Assembly: GCA_045636925.1 (NCBI GenBank)
Contig: JAZTYK010000024.1
Coordinates: forward strand, 1 to 30,024
Direction: 5' to 3'
DNA length: 30,024 nt
Source: JAZTYK01 sp045636925
Lineage (GTDB): Bacteria > Bacillota > Clostridia > Oscillospirales > Butyricicoccaceae
Shown here: piece by piece, positions 14,788-22,427 of the stretch
How positions within the stretch are numbered: position 1 is the first letter of the stretch
Layout: every line of letters begins with the position of its first letter
The notes under the pieces: generated by a model
Seen by the model: only the letters and a program-made list of their open reading frames with translations
Told to the model about the DNA's origin: nothing
The model's database searches: none
Made by a program: the position numbers and the translations under genes

Positions 14788-15159
14788 ATGAACAACAAAG
14801 AGGATTGGGCTTGTTTTGCCGCCGGTGCGGCCGGATATCCCATTCTGGAATGGCTGTGGCGAGGGCACTCTCACTGGACCATGAGCTGTACCGGCGGCAT
14901 TTGTCTGGCAGGGATTCGTCGCATCTGCCAGCGCATGCAAACAAGCAGTCTGACTCGGTGCTGCATCGCGTGCGGCACACTGATCACAGGGGCAGAACTT
15001 GCGGTAGGGCTAATTGTGAATCGCTTGCTGCACTGGAAGGTGTGGGATTATTCCCGTCAACCACTAAATTTGTTTGGGCAGATCTGCCTTTTATACAGTA
15101 TTTTATGGACAGTGCTTTCTTTACCCATCTGCCTGTTTTTCCGCCACAGCAAACAGTAG
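14788..15159 (+). CDS. Predicted membrane protein of the CmpB-like ABC-transporter type IV group
   Basis: The 123-residue protein has about four hydrophobic segments. Its C-terminal part contains KVWDYSRQPLNLFGQICLLYSILWTVLSLP, the hallmark WDYS..P.N..GQICL motif of the family Pfam names ABC_trans_CmpB. Function is not established. An open frame extends upstream through the previous terminator, but AGAGGTG before the ATG at 14788 decides the start. It is shorter than most family members (often 150-250), so it may be a reduced version. A promoter for the next gene begins only three bases after its stop. Confidence 0.75.
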   Translation: MNNKEDWACFAAGAAGYPILEWLWRGHSHWTMSCTGGICLAGIRRICQRMQTSSLTRCCIACGTLITGAELAVGLIVNRLLHWKVWDYSRQPLNLFGQICLLYSILWTVLSLPICLFFRHSKQ

Positions 15160-15161
15160 GG

Positions 15162-15190
15162 TTGCGAAAGCGTATATACCGTGATATAAT
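15162..15190 (+). promoter_or_regulatory. Predicted promoter of the DUF4430 lipoprotein
   Basis: TTGCGA (15162-15167), 17-base spacer and consensus TATAAT (15185-15190) with TGA before it (extended -10). Confidence 0.8.
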
Positions 15191-15246
15191 GTCGAAACAC
15201 GATCCCGCCTTTGCAGATTAATTCTGCCTGTCGAAAAGGAGACCCC

Positions 15247-15939
15247 ATGAAAAAACGCATTTCCGTTCTTTTAATTTTGCTTTCCCTGTTTCTGCTGACT
15301 GCCTGCAGCCGTGACCCGCAGCCCAAAGGCCCCACCGTCAGCATCCGTGTAGAAGGCATCAGTGAAAACCTCGCCTTTGATGCAGCATATCCCCTTACCC
15401 AAGAGGCCTCTGCGCTCAGTCTGGTATGTGGGTTGCTGGATGATCTGGACATTCCCTATGACACCGATTCCGGTTATCTTACCGCGGTTGCCCACGACAA
15501 GGCCGGTGCATTTGGCGGTTGGGACGGGTTTGTCCTTTATCTCAACGGAGAAGAATCTCTGGCTTCACCGGAGAATGTGTTGCCCAAAGATGGCGATACG
15601 CTTTTGTTCTGCTATGCGGACTTAAGCGGAGAGCCACCCACTCTGCTGCCAAAGATTGAAGCCACCCGAAGTTCCGATGGTTTGATTACACTGAAAGTTC
15701 TGGGCGGGAAGCTGATCTTTCAAGGAGAAACTCCGCTGATGAATTACACTGCCATTGCCGATGCTGAGATCACAGTAAATGAAGTACTGTACCATACGGA
15801 TGCAAGCGGAAGTCTGGTACTGGACGAAACCTTAAGCAAGAAAAGCCATATCACGCTGCAGGTTGAGCACTATACCGAAGATGGCAAGCCTCTCTTGATC
15901 CGGCTAGAACCCGGATTCACCTTGGAGCTTCCCCGATAA
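15247..15939 (+). CDS. Lipoprotein with DUF4430 (transcobalamin-like C-terminal) domain
   Basis: Secreted, lipid-anchored protein of 230 residues. A signal sequence MKKRISVLLILLSLFLLTAC ends in a lipobox (LTAC) with Cys20 as the lipidation site. The next part, about 30-135 (VSIRVEGISENLAFDAAYPL, GYLTAVAHDKAGAFGGWDGFVLYLNGE), has the alternating strands and GW.GWVLYLNG-like motif of DUF4430. That domain is found in cobalamin-binding and surface proteins. The rest (about 145-230) is a beta-rich domain that is not recognised. AAAGGAG precedes the ATG at 15247. A terminator follows directly, so it is monocistronic. The ligand is unknown. Confidence 0.75.
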   Translation: MKKRISVLLILLSLFLLTACSRDPQPKGPTVSIRVEGISENLAFDAAYPLTQEASALSLVCGLLDDLDIPYDTDSGYLTAVAHDKAGAFGGWDGFVLYLNGEESLASPENVLPKDGDTLLFCYADLSGEPPTLLPKIEATRSSDGLITLKVLGGKLIFQGETPLMNYTAIADAEITVNEVLYHTDASGSLVLDETLSKKSHITLQVEHYTEDGKPLLIRLEPGFTLELPR

Positions 15940-15945
15940 ATGATA

Positions 15946-15981
15946 AAAGCACGATGTTCGCGGCATCGTGCTTTCTTTTTT
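15946..15981 (+). terminator. Terminator after the DUF4430 lipoprotein
   Basis: Stem AAAGCACGATG / CATCGTGCTTT with a seven-base loop, followed by C and a run of T's. Confidence 0.88.
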
Positions 15982-15994
15982 GCAAATTTTCTGC

Positions 15995-16000
15995 TATGAT
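15995..16000 (+). promoter_or_regulatory. Extended -10 promoter of the flavodoxin/pyrophosphatase fusion gene
   Basis: TATGAT preceded by TGC. No good -35 is visible at 17 bases because that place is the T-run of the previous terminator. Confidence 0.5.
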
Positions 16001-16028
16001 AAAAGCATCAAGCATCCGGAGGTGCAAC

Positions 16029-17171
16029 ATGAAACTCACCGGTGTACAATGTATATATTTCAGCCCCTGCGGTTCGGTCCGAAAGTTGGCTGTGGCGGTG
16101 GCACAAGAAGCCGCCCGTGCAGCAAATCTGCCGCTTTCTGTCCTTGACTTGACCCTGCCCGAATCCCGCAAAACTGCCTTAGCATTTTCTCCCGGCTCGC
16201 TGACCATCGCTGCGTTCCCGGTTTATGCCGGGCGGCTGCCCAACCGGCTACTTGGTGACTTGCAGCGGATTTTTTCCCATGGTTGCGGTCCTGCTGTTCC
16301 GTTGGTCGTCTATGGAAACCGCAGCTATGGAGATGCCCTGCGGGAGCTGTGTGTGCTACTGGAGCAAAATGGCTTTGCAGTCGTTGCCGGCGCTGCCTTG
16401 GTGGCGCAACATGCTTTTGCGGACACGCTGGCTGCCGGACGTCCCAACACAGAAGATCTGGCTGCCGCCGCAGCCTTCGGTAAAATGCTCCCCACGCTTG
16501 CACAAATAGGTGCACCCGTGTCGCTGCCCGGAAACGACCCTATTGGCCCCTATTATCAGCCCAAAGGACTTGACGGACAACCCGCCATGTTCCTCAAGGC
16601 CAAGCCCATCACCGATCCTTCTCGTTGCACCGGTTGCGGTGCTTGTGTCAATGCCTGCCCCGTGGCAGCCATTGATCCCGCAGACCCTACGGCAGTGCCC
16701 GGAGTGTGCATCAAGTGCCAAGCTTGCATCAAAATCTGTCCTCATGCAGCAAAGTATTGGGAAGATCCGGCTTTTCTCTCTCACAAGGCTGCTCTGGAAC
16801 GGGACTTTACCGCCCCCAAAGAAGCCGCTTTCTTCCCACCGCCATCCCCCATCGGCAGATGGGTACATGTTACCGTAGACCGTCCTCTGGGGAGCACACA
16901 CCCCAAGCATCCGCAAATGATGTATCCCGTCAACTACGGATTTATTCCCGGGACCCTTGCGCCGGATGGCGAAGAACAGGACGCTTATATTTTGGGTGTG
17001 GATACTCCTGTCGAAACCTTTGTCGGCCGTGTGATCGCCGTCATCCGCCGAGACGAAGACCCGGAAGAAAAATGGGTCATTGCACCGGATGGCATGTCCT
17101 TTTCCAAAGAAGAAATTCTTGCCAAAACCCGGTTTCAAGAGCAATTCTTTACGGTAACAGTAATGCTTTAA
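16029..17171 (+). CDS. Fusion: EFR1-type flavodoxin/ferredoxin with C-terminal pyrophosphatase-like domain
   Basis: The 380-residue single frame joins three parts. Residues 1 to about 160 form a flavodoxin-like domain (VQCIYFSPCGSVRKLAVAVA, FPVYAGRLPN and VVYGNRSYGDAL), as in EFR1 proteins. Residues 195-240 hold two 4Fe-4S clusters: Cys200/203/206/210 and Cys227/230/233/237, the last four feeding the partner cluster by the usual swap. Residues about 277-380 resemble compact inorganic pyrophosphatases: HPKHPQMMYPVNYGFIPGT, then DGEEQDAYILGVD around the acidic signature, and FVGRVIAVIRR. GGAGGTG precedes the ATG at 16029. No internal stop or frameshift is seen. The function is inferred as electron transfer coupled to phosphate chemistry; substrate unknown. 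Confidence 0.82.
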   Translation: MKLTGVQCIYFSPCGSVRKLAVAVAQEAARAANLPLSVLDLTLPESRKTALAFSPGSLTIAAFPVYAGRLPNRLLGDLQRIFSHGCGPAVPLVVYGNRSYGDALRELCVLLEQNGFAVVAGAALVAQHAFADTLAAGRPNTEDLAAAAAFGKMLPTLAQIGAPVSLPGNDPIGPYYQPKGLDGQPAMFLKAKPITDPSRCTGCGACVNACPVAAIDPADPTAVPGVCIKCQACIKICPHAAKYWEDPAFLSHKAALERDFTAPKEAAFFPPPSPIGRWVHVTVDRPLGSTHPKHPQMMYPVNYGFIPGTLAPDGEEQDAYILGVDTPVETFVGRVIAVIRRDEDPEEKWVIAPDGMSFSKEEILAKTRFQEQFFTVTVML

Positions 17172-17182
17172 TCTCCATGTAA

Positions 17183-17220
17183 AAAATCCGTAGGATCAAT
17201 TAGTTGATCCTACGGATTTT
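17183..17220. terminator. Bidirectional terminator between the fusion gene and degV
   Basis: Seventeen-base perfect stem (17183-17199 with 17204-17220) and a TTAG loop. T's flank both outer sides, so it can end transcription from either direction. Confidence 0.9.
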
Positions 17221-17235
17221 CATTTTTAATCTTTT

Positions 17236-18102
17236 TTACTGAGCAACAGTACCTACAATGCCAAAAGCACCGGGACCGCCATGGCAAGTAATGACACAGC
17301 CTGTCTTCATCCAAGTAACGGCCTGGAATCCCAGATCGGCAGCTTCCTGATTCAAAGCCTCTCTGACATTTTCATCCATGTAGGGGGTGTTGATAAAGTA
17401 AATATGTTCTTTCTCCAACTGATGCTTCTCAGAAAACTCCCGCAGTAACACGGGTGCCACTTTTGCGAGTTTGCCGCGGTATTTCTTTCCTGCGATCAGC
17501 TTTCCTTCAATGATCTCGATGCAAGGATGCAACTGCAGCAGATTGCCCACCAGTGCAACCGCATTGCTGCAACGACCACCTGCACGAAGATAATCCAGAT
17601 TATCGGGAATAAAGCACATCTTGGTTTGTTCGCCAATTTCTGCGGCTACCGCTGCAGCTTCCTCCAGGGTTGCTTCGGGATGCTTTGCCAGATAAGCGGC
17701 AACTGCAACCACCACGGCACATTGACCCACGGAAACATGCTTCGTGTCCACAATGCGGACATTGTTGGCATAGGGCTTGCCCTCGATGGCCAGTTCGCAG
17801 CTATGATAAGAGCAGGTGGTCACTGCGGAATATGCCAAATGCAGAATCTGCTGATCCGGATTCTCCGCGAAAATCTGATCGTATACGCCTTCAAAATCAT
17901 AGGGAGTGCTTCCACTGGTAGTGGGGCATTTGCCGGTATTGTTGTAATATTCACAGACGTCCTCGGGAGGGAAAGTTCCATCATCCAAAGTTTCATTGCC
18001 CATGGTAACATGCATGGGAATCAAGATGATGCCCAGTTCCTGTGCCAACTCCTTTGTGATATCAGAACCCGTCTCTGCGGTAATCAAAATTTTTCCAGCC
18101 AT
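17236..18102 (-). CDS. DegV family fatty-acid-binding protein
   Basis: DegV-like proteins bind a long-chain fatty acid and hand it to the fatty-acid kinase complex for phospholipid synthesis. The 288-residue protein starts MAGKILITAETGSDITKEL, the conserved N-terminal motif. It has KCPTTSGSTPYDF, the TSxPs motif that holds the carboxylate, and NVRIVDTKHVSVGQCAVVV in the centre. FIPDNLDYLRAGGRCS, then CIEIIEGKLIAGKKYRG, typify the C-terminal half. The longest frame begins at 18141, but AAAGGAAAG before the ATG at 18102 is a better start. Promoter at 18239-18267. Confidence 0.93.
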   Translation of the reverse strand: MAGKILITAETGSDITKELAQELGIILIPMHVTMGNETLDDGTFPPEDVCEYYNNTGKCPTTSGSTPYDFEGVYDQIFAENPDQQILHLAYSAVTTCSYHSCELAIEGKPYANNVRIVDTKHVSVGQCAVVVAVAAYLAKHPEATLEEAAAVAAEIGEQTKMCFIPDNLDYLRAGGRCSNAVALVGNLLQLHPCIEIIEGKLIAGKKYRGKLAKVAPVLLREFSEKHQLEKEHIYFINTPYMDENVREALNQEAADLGFQAVTWMKTGCVITCHGGPGAFGIVGTVAQ

Positions 18103-18238
18103 CTTACTCTTTCCTTTTCTATCCAAAATCCATTCGAACATTCTACATTCACTGATGAGCCACCTTACGCAAAATTACATCAATCACACAATTTTGATAT
18201 ATCGCATTTTCTGTCTCAGTCTGTTTCAGTTCACATTT

Positions 18239-18267
18239 ATTTTACAAGTTTTTCAAATACCTGTCAA
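18239..18267 (-). promoter_or_regulatory. Predicted promoter of degV
   Basis: On the minus strand: -35 TTGACA (18262-18267), 17-base spacer and -10 TAAAAT (18239-18244). Near-consensus. Confidence 0.75.
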
Positions 18268-18371
18268 GGGTTTTTCAATAACCGATTATTTGGTTTTGCT
18301 GATAATATTGTGTTTTTCCAAAAACATAGTGCATTCGGTCATTATTTGCCCAGCAGGCAGCGTAAAGATGA

Positions 18372-18400
18372 GCAAAAGCACCCCGATGGGGTGCTTTTGC
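18372..18400 (-). terminator. Terminator after pyk
   Basis: Thirteen-base perfect stem GCAAAAGCACCCC / GGGGTGCTTTTGC around a three-base loop. The T's lie in the stem foot and in a nearby TCATCTTT on the minus strand. An AAGGGAAATTCCCTT palindrome overlaps the pyk stop just before it. Confidence 0.75.
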
Positions 18401-18417
18401 TTGTAAGGGAATTTCCC

Positions 18418-19833
18418 TTATTCCATTTCTTCAATTTTGATCAGATTGGTGGTGCCGCTGCGTCCGCTGGTGCTTCCGCCGGTGATGACAATCTTGTCAC
18501 CGGACTGCAGGGGCAACGTCTGTCCTGCGATCTTTTTTGCCATATAAAACAGCACATCCACCGAAGTGTACTTTTCGCACAGAGCAGGAATCACGCCCCA
18601 GGACAATGCCAGTTTGCGCCATGTGACTTCGTCGGTCGTCAAGCCGATGATGGGAACTGCCGGGCGGAAACGGGAAACCATGCGCGCTGTCATGCCGGAA
18701 ATGGTGCACGCTACAATAGCAGATGCCTCCAGATCACTGGCCATACCGCAAGTAGAGTGAGAAATTGCATCTACTGCATTCTTGATATGAAAATCGGCAT
18801 TGCGGAACCGTTTTTTATAGTTAATATTCTGCTCGGTTGCTTCTGCGATTTTTGCCATGGTTGCCACAGCTTCTACCGGATACTTGCCGGCAGCAGTTTC
18901 ACCGGACAGCATAATGGCGCTGGTTCCGTCGTAAACCGCATTGGCGACGTCCGAGATCTCTGCACGGGTAGGGCGTGGATTGGCAATCATAGACTCCAAC
19001 ATCTCGGTAGCGGTGATTACCCGCTTGCCCAGCAGACGGCATTTGGTAATCAGCTCTTTTTGAATGGCGGGCAGCTGCTCGAAAGCAACTTCTACGCCCA
19101 TATCACCGCGAGCTACCATGATTCCGTCGCAGGCCTCACAGATTTCTTCGATGTTATCAATGCCGGATTGGTTTTCGATTTTCGCGATCAACCCAATGGA
19201 GCCTGCATTCAGACTCTTCAGATATTCCTGTACATCCAGCAGATCCTGCTTTTGCGATACAAAGGAGCAGGCAATAAAATCAACGCCGTTCCGCACGCCA
19301 AAGGCCAGGTCTTTTTTGTCCTGTTCGGAAAGATAGGTCTGTTTGATGACCTTTCCGGGAAAGCTCATGCTCTTCCGGTTGGACAATGGGCCGCCCTTTA
19401 CTGTTTTGCAGTGGATATTCTGCCCTTCCACACGTTCCACCTGAAATGTAAGCAGACCGTTGTTCAGCAAAATCAGATCGCCGGGATTCATTTCCTCATG
19501 AAGCTTGGGATAATTTACCGACACATAATCCTGCGTACCAACCACATCCCGGGTCGTAAAGGTAAAAGCTGCGCCGTCCTGTAGCAGGATTTCGCCGTTT
19601 TCAAAGGTACGGATGCGATACTCCGGGCCTTTGGTATCCAGCAAAATGGCAATGGGCAATCCAAGTTCTTGCCGCACTTCCTTGATCACGTCGATGCGAC
19701 GCTGATGCTCTTCGTGAATACCGTGTGAAAAGTTCAGTCGTGCCACATTCATACCGGCCTTGCACAGACCTGCGATCATCTCCCGGCTCTCGCAGGCCGG
19801 GCCGATGGTGCATACAATTTTTGTTTTACGCAT
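18418..19833 (-). CDS. pyk: Pyruvate kinase
   Basis: Last step of glycolysis, phosphoenolpyruvate plus ADP to pyruvate plus ATP, cytosolic. The 471-residue protein starts MRKTKIVCTIGPACES. It has NVARLNFSHG, the substrate-binding strand, and GLIAKIENQSGIDNIEEI, the pyruvate kinase signature with the catalytic Lys. MVARGDMGVEV and MLSGETAAGKYPVEAV follow. The C-domain ends about residue 470 without the extra PEP-utiliser domain of some Firmicutes enzymes. A TTG four codons earlier extends the frame, but GGAGGA before the ATG at 19833 decides the start. It lies 30 bases after the PHP gene and is likely co-transcribed. A terminator follows. Confidence 0.97.
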   Translation of the reverse strand: MRKTKIVCTIGPACESREMIAGLCKAGMNVARLNFSHGIHEEHQRRIDVIKEVRQELGLPIAILLDTKGPEYRIRTFENGEILLQDGAAFTFTTRDVVGTQDYVSVNYPKLHEEMNPGDLILLNNGLLTFQVERVEGQNIHCKTVKGGPLSNRKSMSFPGKVIKQTYLSEQDKKDLAFGVRNGVDFIACSFVSQKQDLLDVQEYLKSLNAGSIGLIAKIENQSGIDNIEEICEACDGIMVARGDMGVEVAFEQLPAIQKELITKCRLLGKRVITATEMLESMIANPRPTRAEISDVANAVYDGTSAIMLSGETAAGKYPVEAVATMAKIAEATEQNINYKKRFRNADFHIKNAVDAISHSTCGMASDLEASAIVACTISGMTARMVSRFRPAVPIIGLTTDEVTWRKLALSWGVIPALCEKYTSVDVLFYMAKKIAGQTLPLQSGDKIVITGGSTSGRSGTTNLIKIEEME

Positions 19834-19863
19834 AAGTTCCTCCAAATATCGGCAAAACAGAAA

Positions 19864-20748
19864 TTATTTTTTCTCCAGCTTGATATAGTTGCTCCAGACG
19901 CGATTACCGCAGGCATCTACGCCCTCAATGCGCACCACATGATCCCACTTGTTGGGCGTATAAGATGCGCCGGTGAGAGTTTCGCCTTCCGGCGCAACCA
20001 CCGTGCGTCCGGCAGCATAAAAGCTGTCACTGTAAAATATGATTTTTTGCAGAGGTGATGTTTCAACGGTAATTTTGTCATCCTCCACGGTAATCTGGTA
20101 AAGTTCAGGCCCCTGTGAAGAATAAAACTGTCCGTTTCTCAACGCTTCCAGGATAGCATCCCGACTGCATTCGGTGGTCTTGACACGCACAAAACCGGAG
20201 TACAGATCATCTTTATAATAATGGGTGTCATCCACAGCGGTCATGGGAATCAGCTTGCCGCGAGCCGCCAGTACGTCCAGATAAGCACTGCTGTCTCCGC
20301 GGCCGGAATATACGCCACTGACACCATTCCAGATCTCGATGGCATCCAAACCTTCCAGCGCGTCCACTTCTTCATAGGTCATCAGTGACCAGGCCGGATG
20401 TGCCAAGGTAACAAAACCGCCGCATTCCTTAATACGGTTCACCATCTCTTGGGGATCGCCACCCGGCTCCATCTCCACCGGACGTTCAATGCCGATACCG
20501 GTAATATGGTAGCAACGACGAATGGGGGAAAATCCATTTTTATGCAGCTCTACCCCGGCCAGCAGCAAAACACCATGGGCTTCTCCGCCGGGATAATTCT
20601 TGTGATGGTCGGTAATGGCCATAAACTCATAACCGGCCGCTTTATAAAGCGCCGCGCTTTCTTCCACTGATTTTTGTCCATCCGAGATGGTTGTATGTGT
20701 ATGCAGATTGCCCTTGCGCCAGATTCCGTCTTCCCGAAACAGCTTCAT
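19864..20748 (-). CDS. PHP-domain metal-dependent phosphoesterase
   Basis: The 294-residue protein has the PHP motifs that bind a trinuclear metal site. These are NLHTHTTISDG (His16, His18, Asp23), AITDHHKN (Asp47, His48), LAGVELH, and VTLAHPAWS with a His. VDDTHYY supplies the last Asp/His motif near residue 178. The C-terminal 90 residues (about 205-294) form a beta-rich domain ending in NYIKLEKK. Related proteins hydrolyse phosphate esters such as pNP-phosphate; the substrate here is unknown. AAAGGAGAG lies before the ATG. It is the first gene of the operon with pyk. Confidence 0.85.
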   Translation of the reverse strand: MKLFREDGIWRKGNLHTHTTISDGQKSVEESAALYKAAGYEFMAITDHHKNYPGGEAHGVLLLAGVELHKNGFSPIRRCYHITGIGIERPVEMEPGGDPQEMVNRIKECGGFVTLAHPAWSLMTYEEVDALEGLDAIEIWNGVSGVYSGRGDSSAYLDVLAARGKLIPMTAVDDTHYYKDDLYSGFVRVKTTECSRDAILEALRNGQFYSSQGPELYQITVEDDKITVETSPLQKIIFYSDSFYAAGRTVVAPEGETLTGASYTPNKWDHVVRIEGVDACGNRVWSNYIKLEKK

Positions 20749-20783
20749 CCGGATCTCTCCTTTATCAAACAGATGTTTTTCTT

Positions 20784-20812
20784 ATTATAACAGAGTTTTC
20801 CTTCACTTTCCA
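20784..20812 (-). promoter_or_regulatory. Predicted promoter of the PHP-pyk operon
   Basis: On the minus strand: -10 TATAAT (20784-20789) with TGT before it, a 17-base spacer and -35 TGGAAA (20807-20812). A strong -10 with a moderate -35. Confidence 0.65.
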
Positions 20813-20840
20813 GTAGCCGAAAATATTTTGCAAGCACTTC

Positions 20841-20869
20841 TTGACTATTTAGTGCTAAAGTGCTACATT
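20841..20869 (+). promoter_or_regulatory. Promoter with repeated AGTGCT boxes ahead of the permease
   Basis: TTGACT (20841-20846), 17-base spacer and TACATT (20864-20869). The spacer holds TAGTGCTA (20850-20857) and AAGTGCTA (20858-20865) in tandem. An inverted copy, AGCACTT (20833-20839), sits just before the -35. The pattern suggests an operator bound by a dimeric regulator; the half-site resembles part of the CIRCE arm. Confidence 0.5.
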
Positions 20870-20921
20870 GTTTACATATTCTTAATTTCCCGCAAATACA
20901 CAGCAGAAAAGAGTGAATCGT

Positions 20922-22328
20922 ATGGAACAGAAATTGGAGAAAAAGTACGGTCTTGTGACCGCCATTTGTATGGTCGTTGGTACCCTGATCGGTAGCGGTG
21001 TCTTCTTTAAGGCACAGGCCATTCTGCAAAAGACCGGCGGCGATATGACCACCGGTATCATCGCATGGATCATCGGCGGCTTTATCATGCTGGCCTGCAT
21101 CCTGCCCTTTGCCCGTATGGCACAGAAGTATGAGCGTGTGAACGGTATCGTGGACTACGCTGAGGCCACCGTAGGCGGCAAGTATGCCTATGTCATCGGC
21201 TGGTTTATGAGCACCATTTATTATCCCTGCCTGACCTCCGTGCTGGCTTGGCTGTCCGCCCGCTACACCCTGGATTTCCTGGTTTCCGTCAACCCCGACC
21301 TGTCCCTGCTGATCCCCGCTGCAGAGGGTGGCACCGTGGTGGGTCCCGAGTGCATGGCACTGACCACCCTGTATCTGGTGATGGCTTATGCCATGAACGC
21401 CCTGTCCCCCAAGCTGGCCGGTAAGTTCCAGGTCAGCACCACCGTCATCAAGCTGATCCCCCTGGGTCTGATGGCTGTTGTGGGCATCGTTTACGGTCTG
21501 GCCAACGGTACTCTGGCAAACAACTTTGATTATTCTGCCGCAGTTCCCGCCGCCTCCGGCAATCCCCTGTTCGTGGCTGTCTGCGCCACCGCCTTTGCAT
21601 ACGAAGGCTGGATCATCACCACCAGCATCAATGCCGAGCTGAAGGATTCCAAGAAGAACCTGCCCCGTGCTTTGATCATCGGCGGTATCATCACCATGGC
21701 TGTTTACATCCTGTACTTCGTCGGTGTTGCCGGCGGTGCTACCGTTGAGCAGCTGATGGGCGAGGGCGCCACCACTGCATTCACCAATGTCTTCGGCGGC
21801 GTTCTGGGCAACATTCTGAACCTGTTCATCGCCATCTCCTGCATGGGTACCTGCAACGGTCTGATGCTGGGCTGCACCCGCGGCATGTACGCACTGGCTG
21901 TTCGTGGCCAGGGCCCCGCTCCCAAGACCTTCCGTCAGGTTGACGAAGTCAGCAACATGGCTTCCAACTCCTCCATCTTCGCACTGATGATGTGCGGCGC
22001 TTGGGGTCTGTACTTCTACCTGTCCAATCTGGCAGGCACCTGGAGCAGCGTGCAGGTTCTGGGCTCTGCTTTCATGGTCTTTGACTCCAGCGAGCTGCCC
22101 ATCCTCACCATGTACGCCTTCTACATCCCCATCTTCATCGTCTGGATGAAGAAGGAAAAGAGCGAAAGCGCCTTAAACCGCTTCGTTCTGCCCGGTCTGG
22201 CCATCGTGGGCTCCGTGTTCATGATCGTCGCCACCATTCTGGGTCACGGCATGGCTTGCGTCTGGTACCTGATTGTCTTTGCCATCGTTACTGCCATTGG
22301 TCTGGCTTTCGCAAAAACTAAGAAATAA
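20922..22328 (+). CDS. APC family amino-acid permease
   Basis: Secondary transporter of about 12 membrane segments, 468 residues. The N-terminal GLVTAICMVVGTLIGSGVFFKAQAI is the APC signature in which the GxxIGSG loop binds the amino group and carboxylate of the substrate. Later AYEGWIITTSINAELKDSKKNLPRALIIGG matches the F.A..G......E.KNP...P.AI segment of helices 6 and 7. The substrate cannot be told. Codon usage is strongly biased to a few C-ending and CTG codons, unlike neighbouring genes, so it may be highly expressed. The ribosome binding site is weak (AAAAGAG). ATG at 20922 is chosen over a GTG at 20913. Confidence 0.88.
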   Translation: MEQKLEKKYGLVTAICMVVGTLIGSGVFFKAQAILQKTGGDMTTGIIAWIIGGFIMLACILPFARMAQKYERVNGIVDYAEATVGGKYAYVIGWFMSTIYYPCLTSVLAWLSARYTLDFLVSVNPDLSLLIPAAEGGTVVGPECMALTTLYLVMAYAMNALSPKLAGKFQVSTTVIKLIPLGLMAVVGIVYGLANGTLANNFDYSAAVPAASGNPLFVAVCATAFAYEGWIITTSINAELKDSKKNLPRALIIGGIITMAVYILYFVGVAGGATVEQLMGEGATTAFTNVFGGVLGNILNLFIAISCMGTCNGLMLGCTRGMYALAVRGQGPAPKTFRQVDEVSNMASNSSIFALMMCGAWGLYFYLSNLAGTWSSVQVLGSAFMVFDSSELPILTMYAFYIPIFIVWMKKEKSESALNRFVLPGLAIVGSVFMIVATILGHGMACVWYLIVFAIVTAIGLAFAKTKK

Positions 22329-22340
22329 ACAATCGCTTTC

Positions 22341-22374
22341 AATACCGCCTCCGTGATGGAGGCGGTATTTTTTT
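22341..22374 (+). terminator. Terminator after the permease
   Basis: Stem AATACCGCCTCC / GGAGGCGGTATT with a five-base loop, then a T-run. Confidence 0.92.
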
Positions 22375-22375
22375 A

Positions 22376-22404
22376 TTGCAAGTGTCCCCGCTGTATGGTA
22401 TAGT
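22376..22404 (+). promoter_or_regulatory. Predicted promoter of the zinc-ribbon parvulin
   Basis: TTGCAA (22376-22381), 17-base spacer and TATAGT (22399-22404) with TGG before it. Confidence 0.75.
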
Positions 22405-22427
22405 GTTTTTCATAAGGAGTTGATACC

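Larger units (their letters stand above)
18103..18417. other. Intergenic region between degV and pyk
   Basis: 315 bases without a gene, AT-rich. It contains the degV promoter (minus strand) and, near its right end, the pyk terminator. Leader sequence of about 130 bases lies before degV. No riboswitch fold or small ORF with a ribosome binding site was recognised. Confidence 0.6.

Noticed and set aside
17527..19584. Plus-strand open frame of 685 codons
   Set aside because: Shadow of degV and pyruvate kinase on the opposite strand, crossing the terminator and promoter between them.
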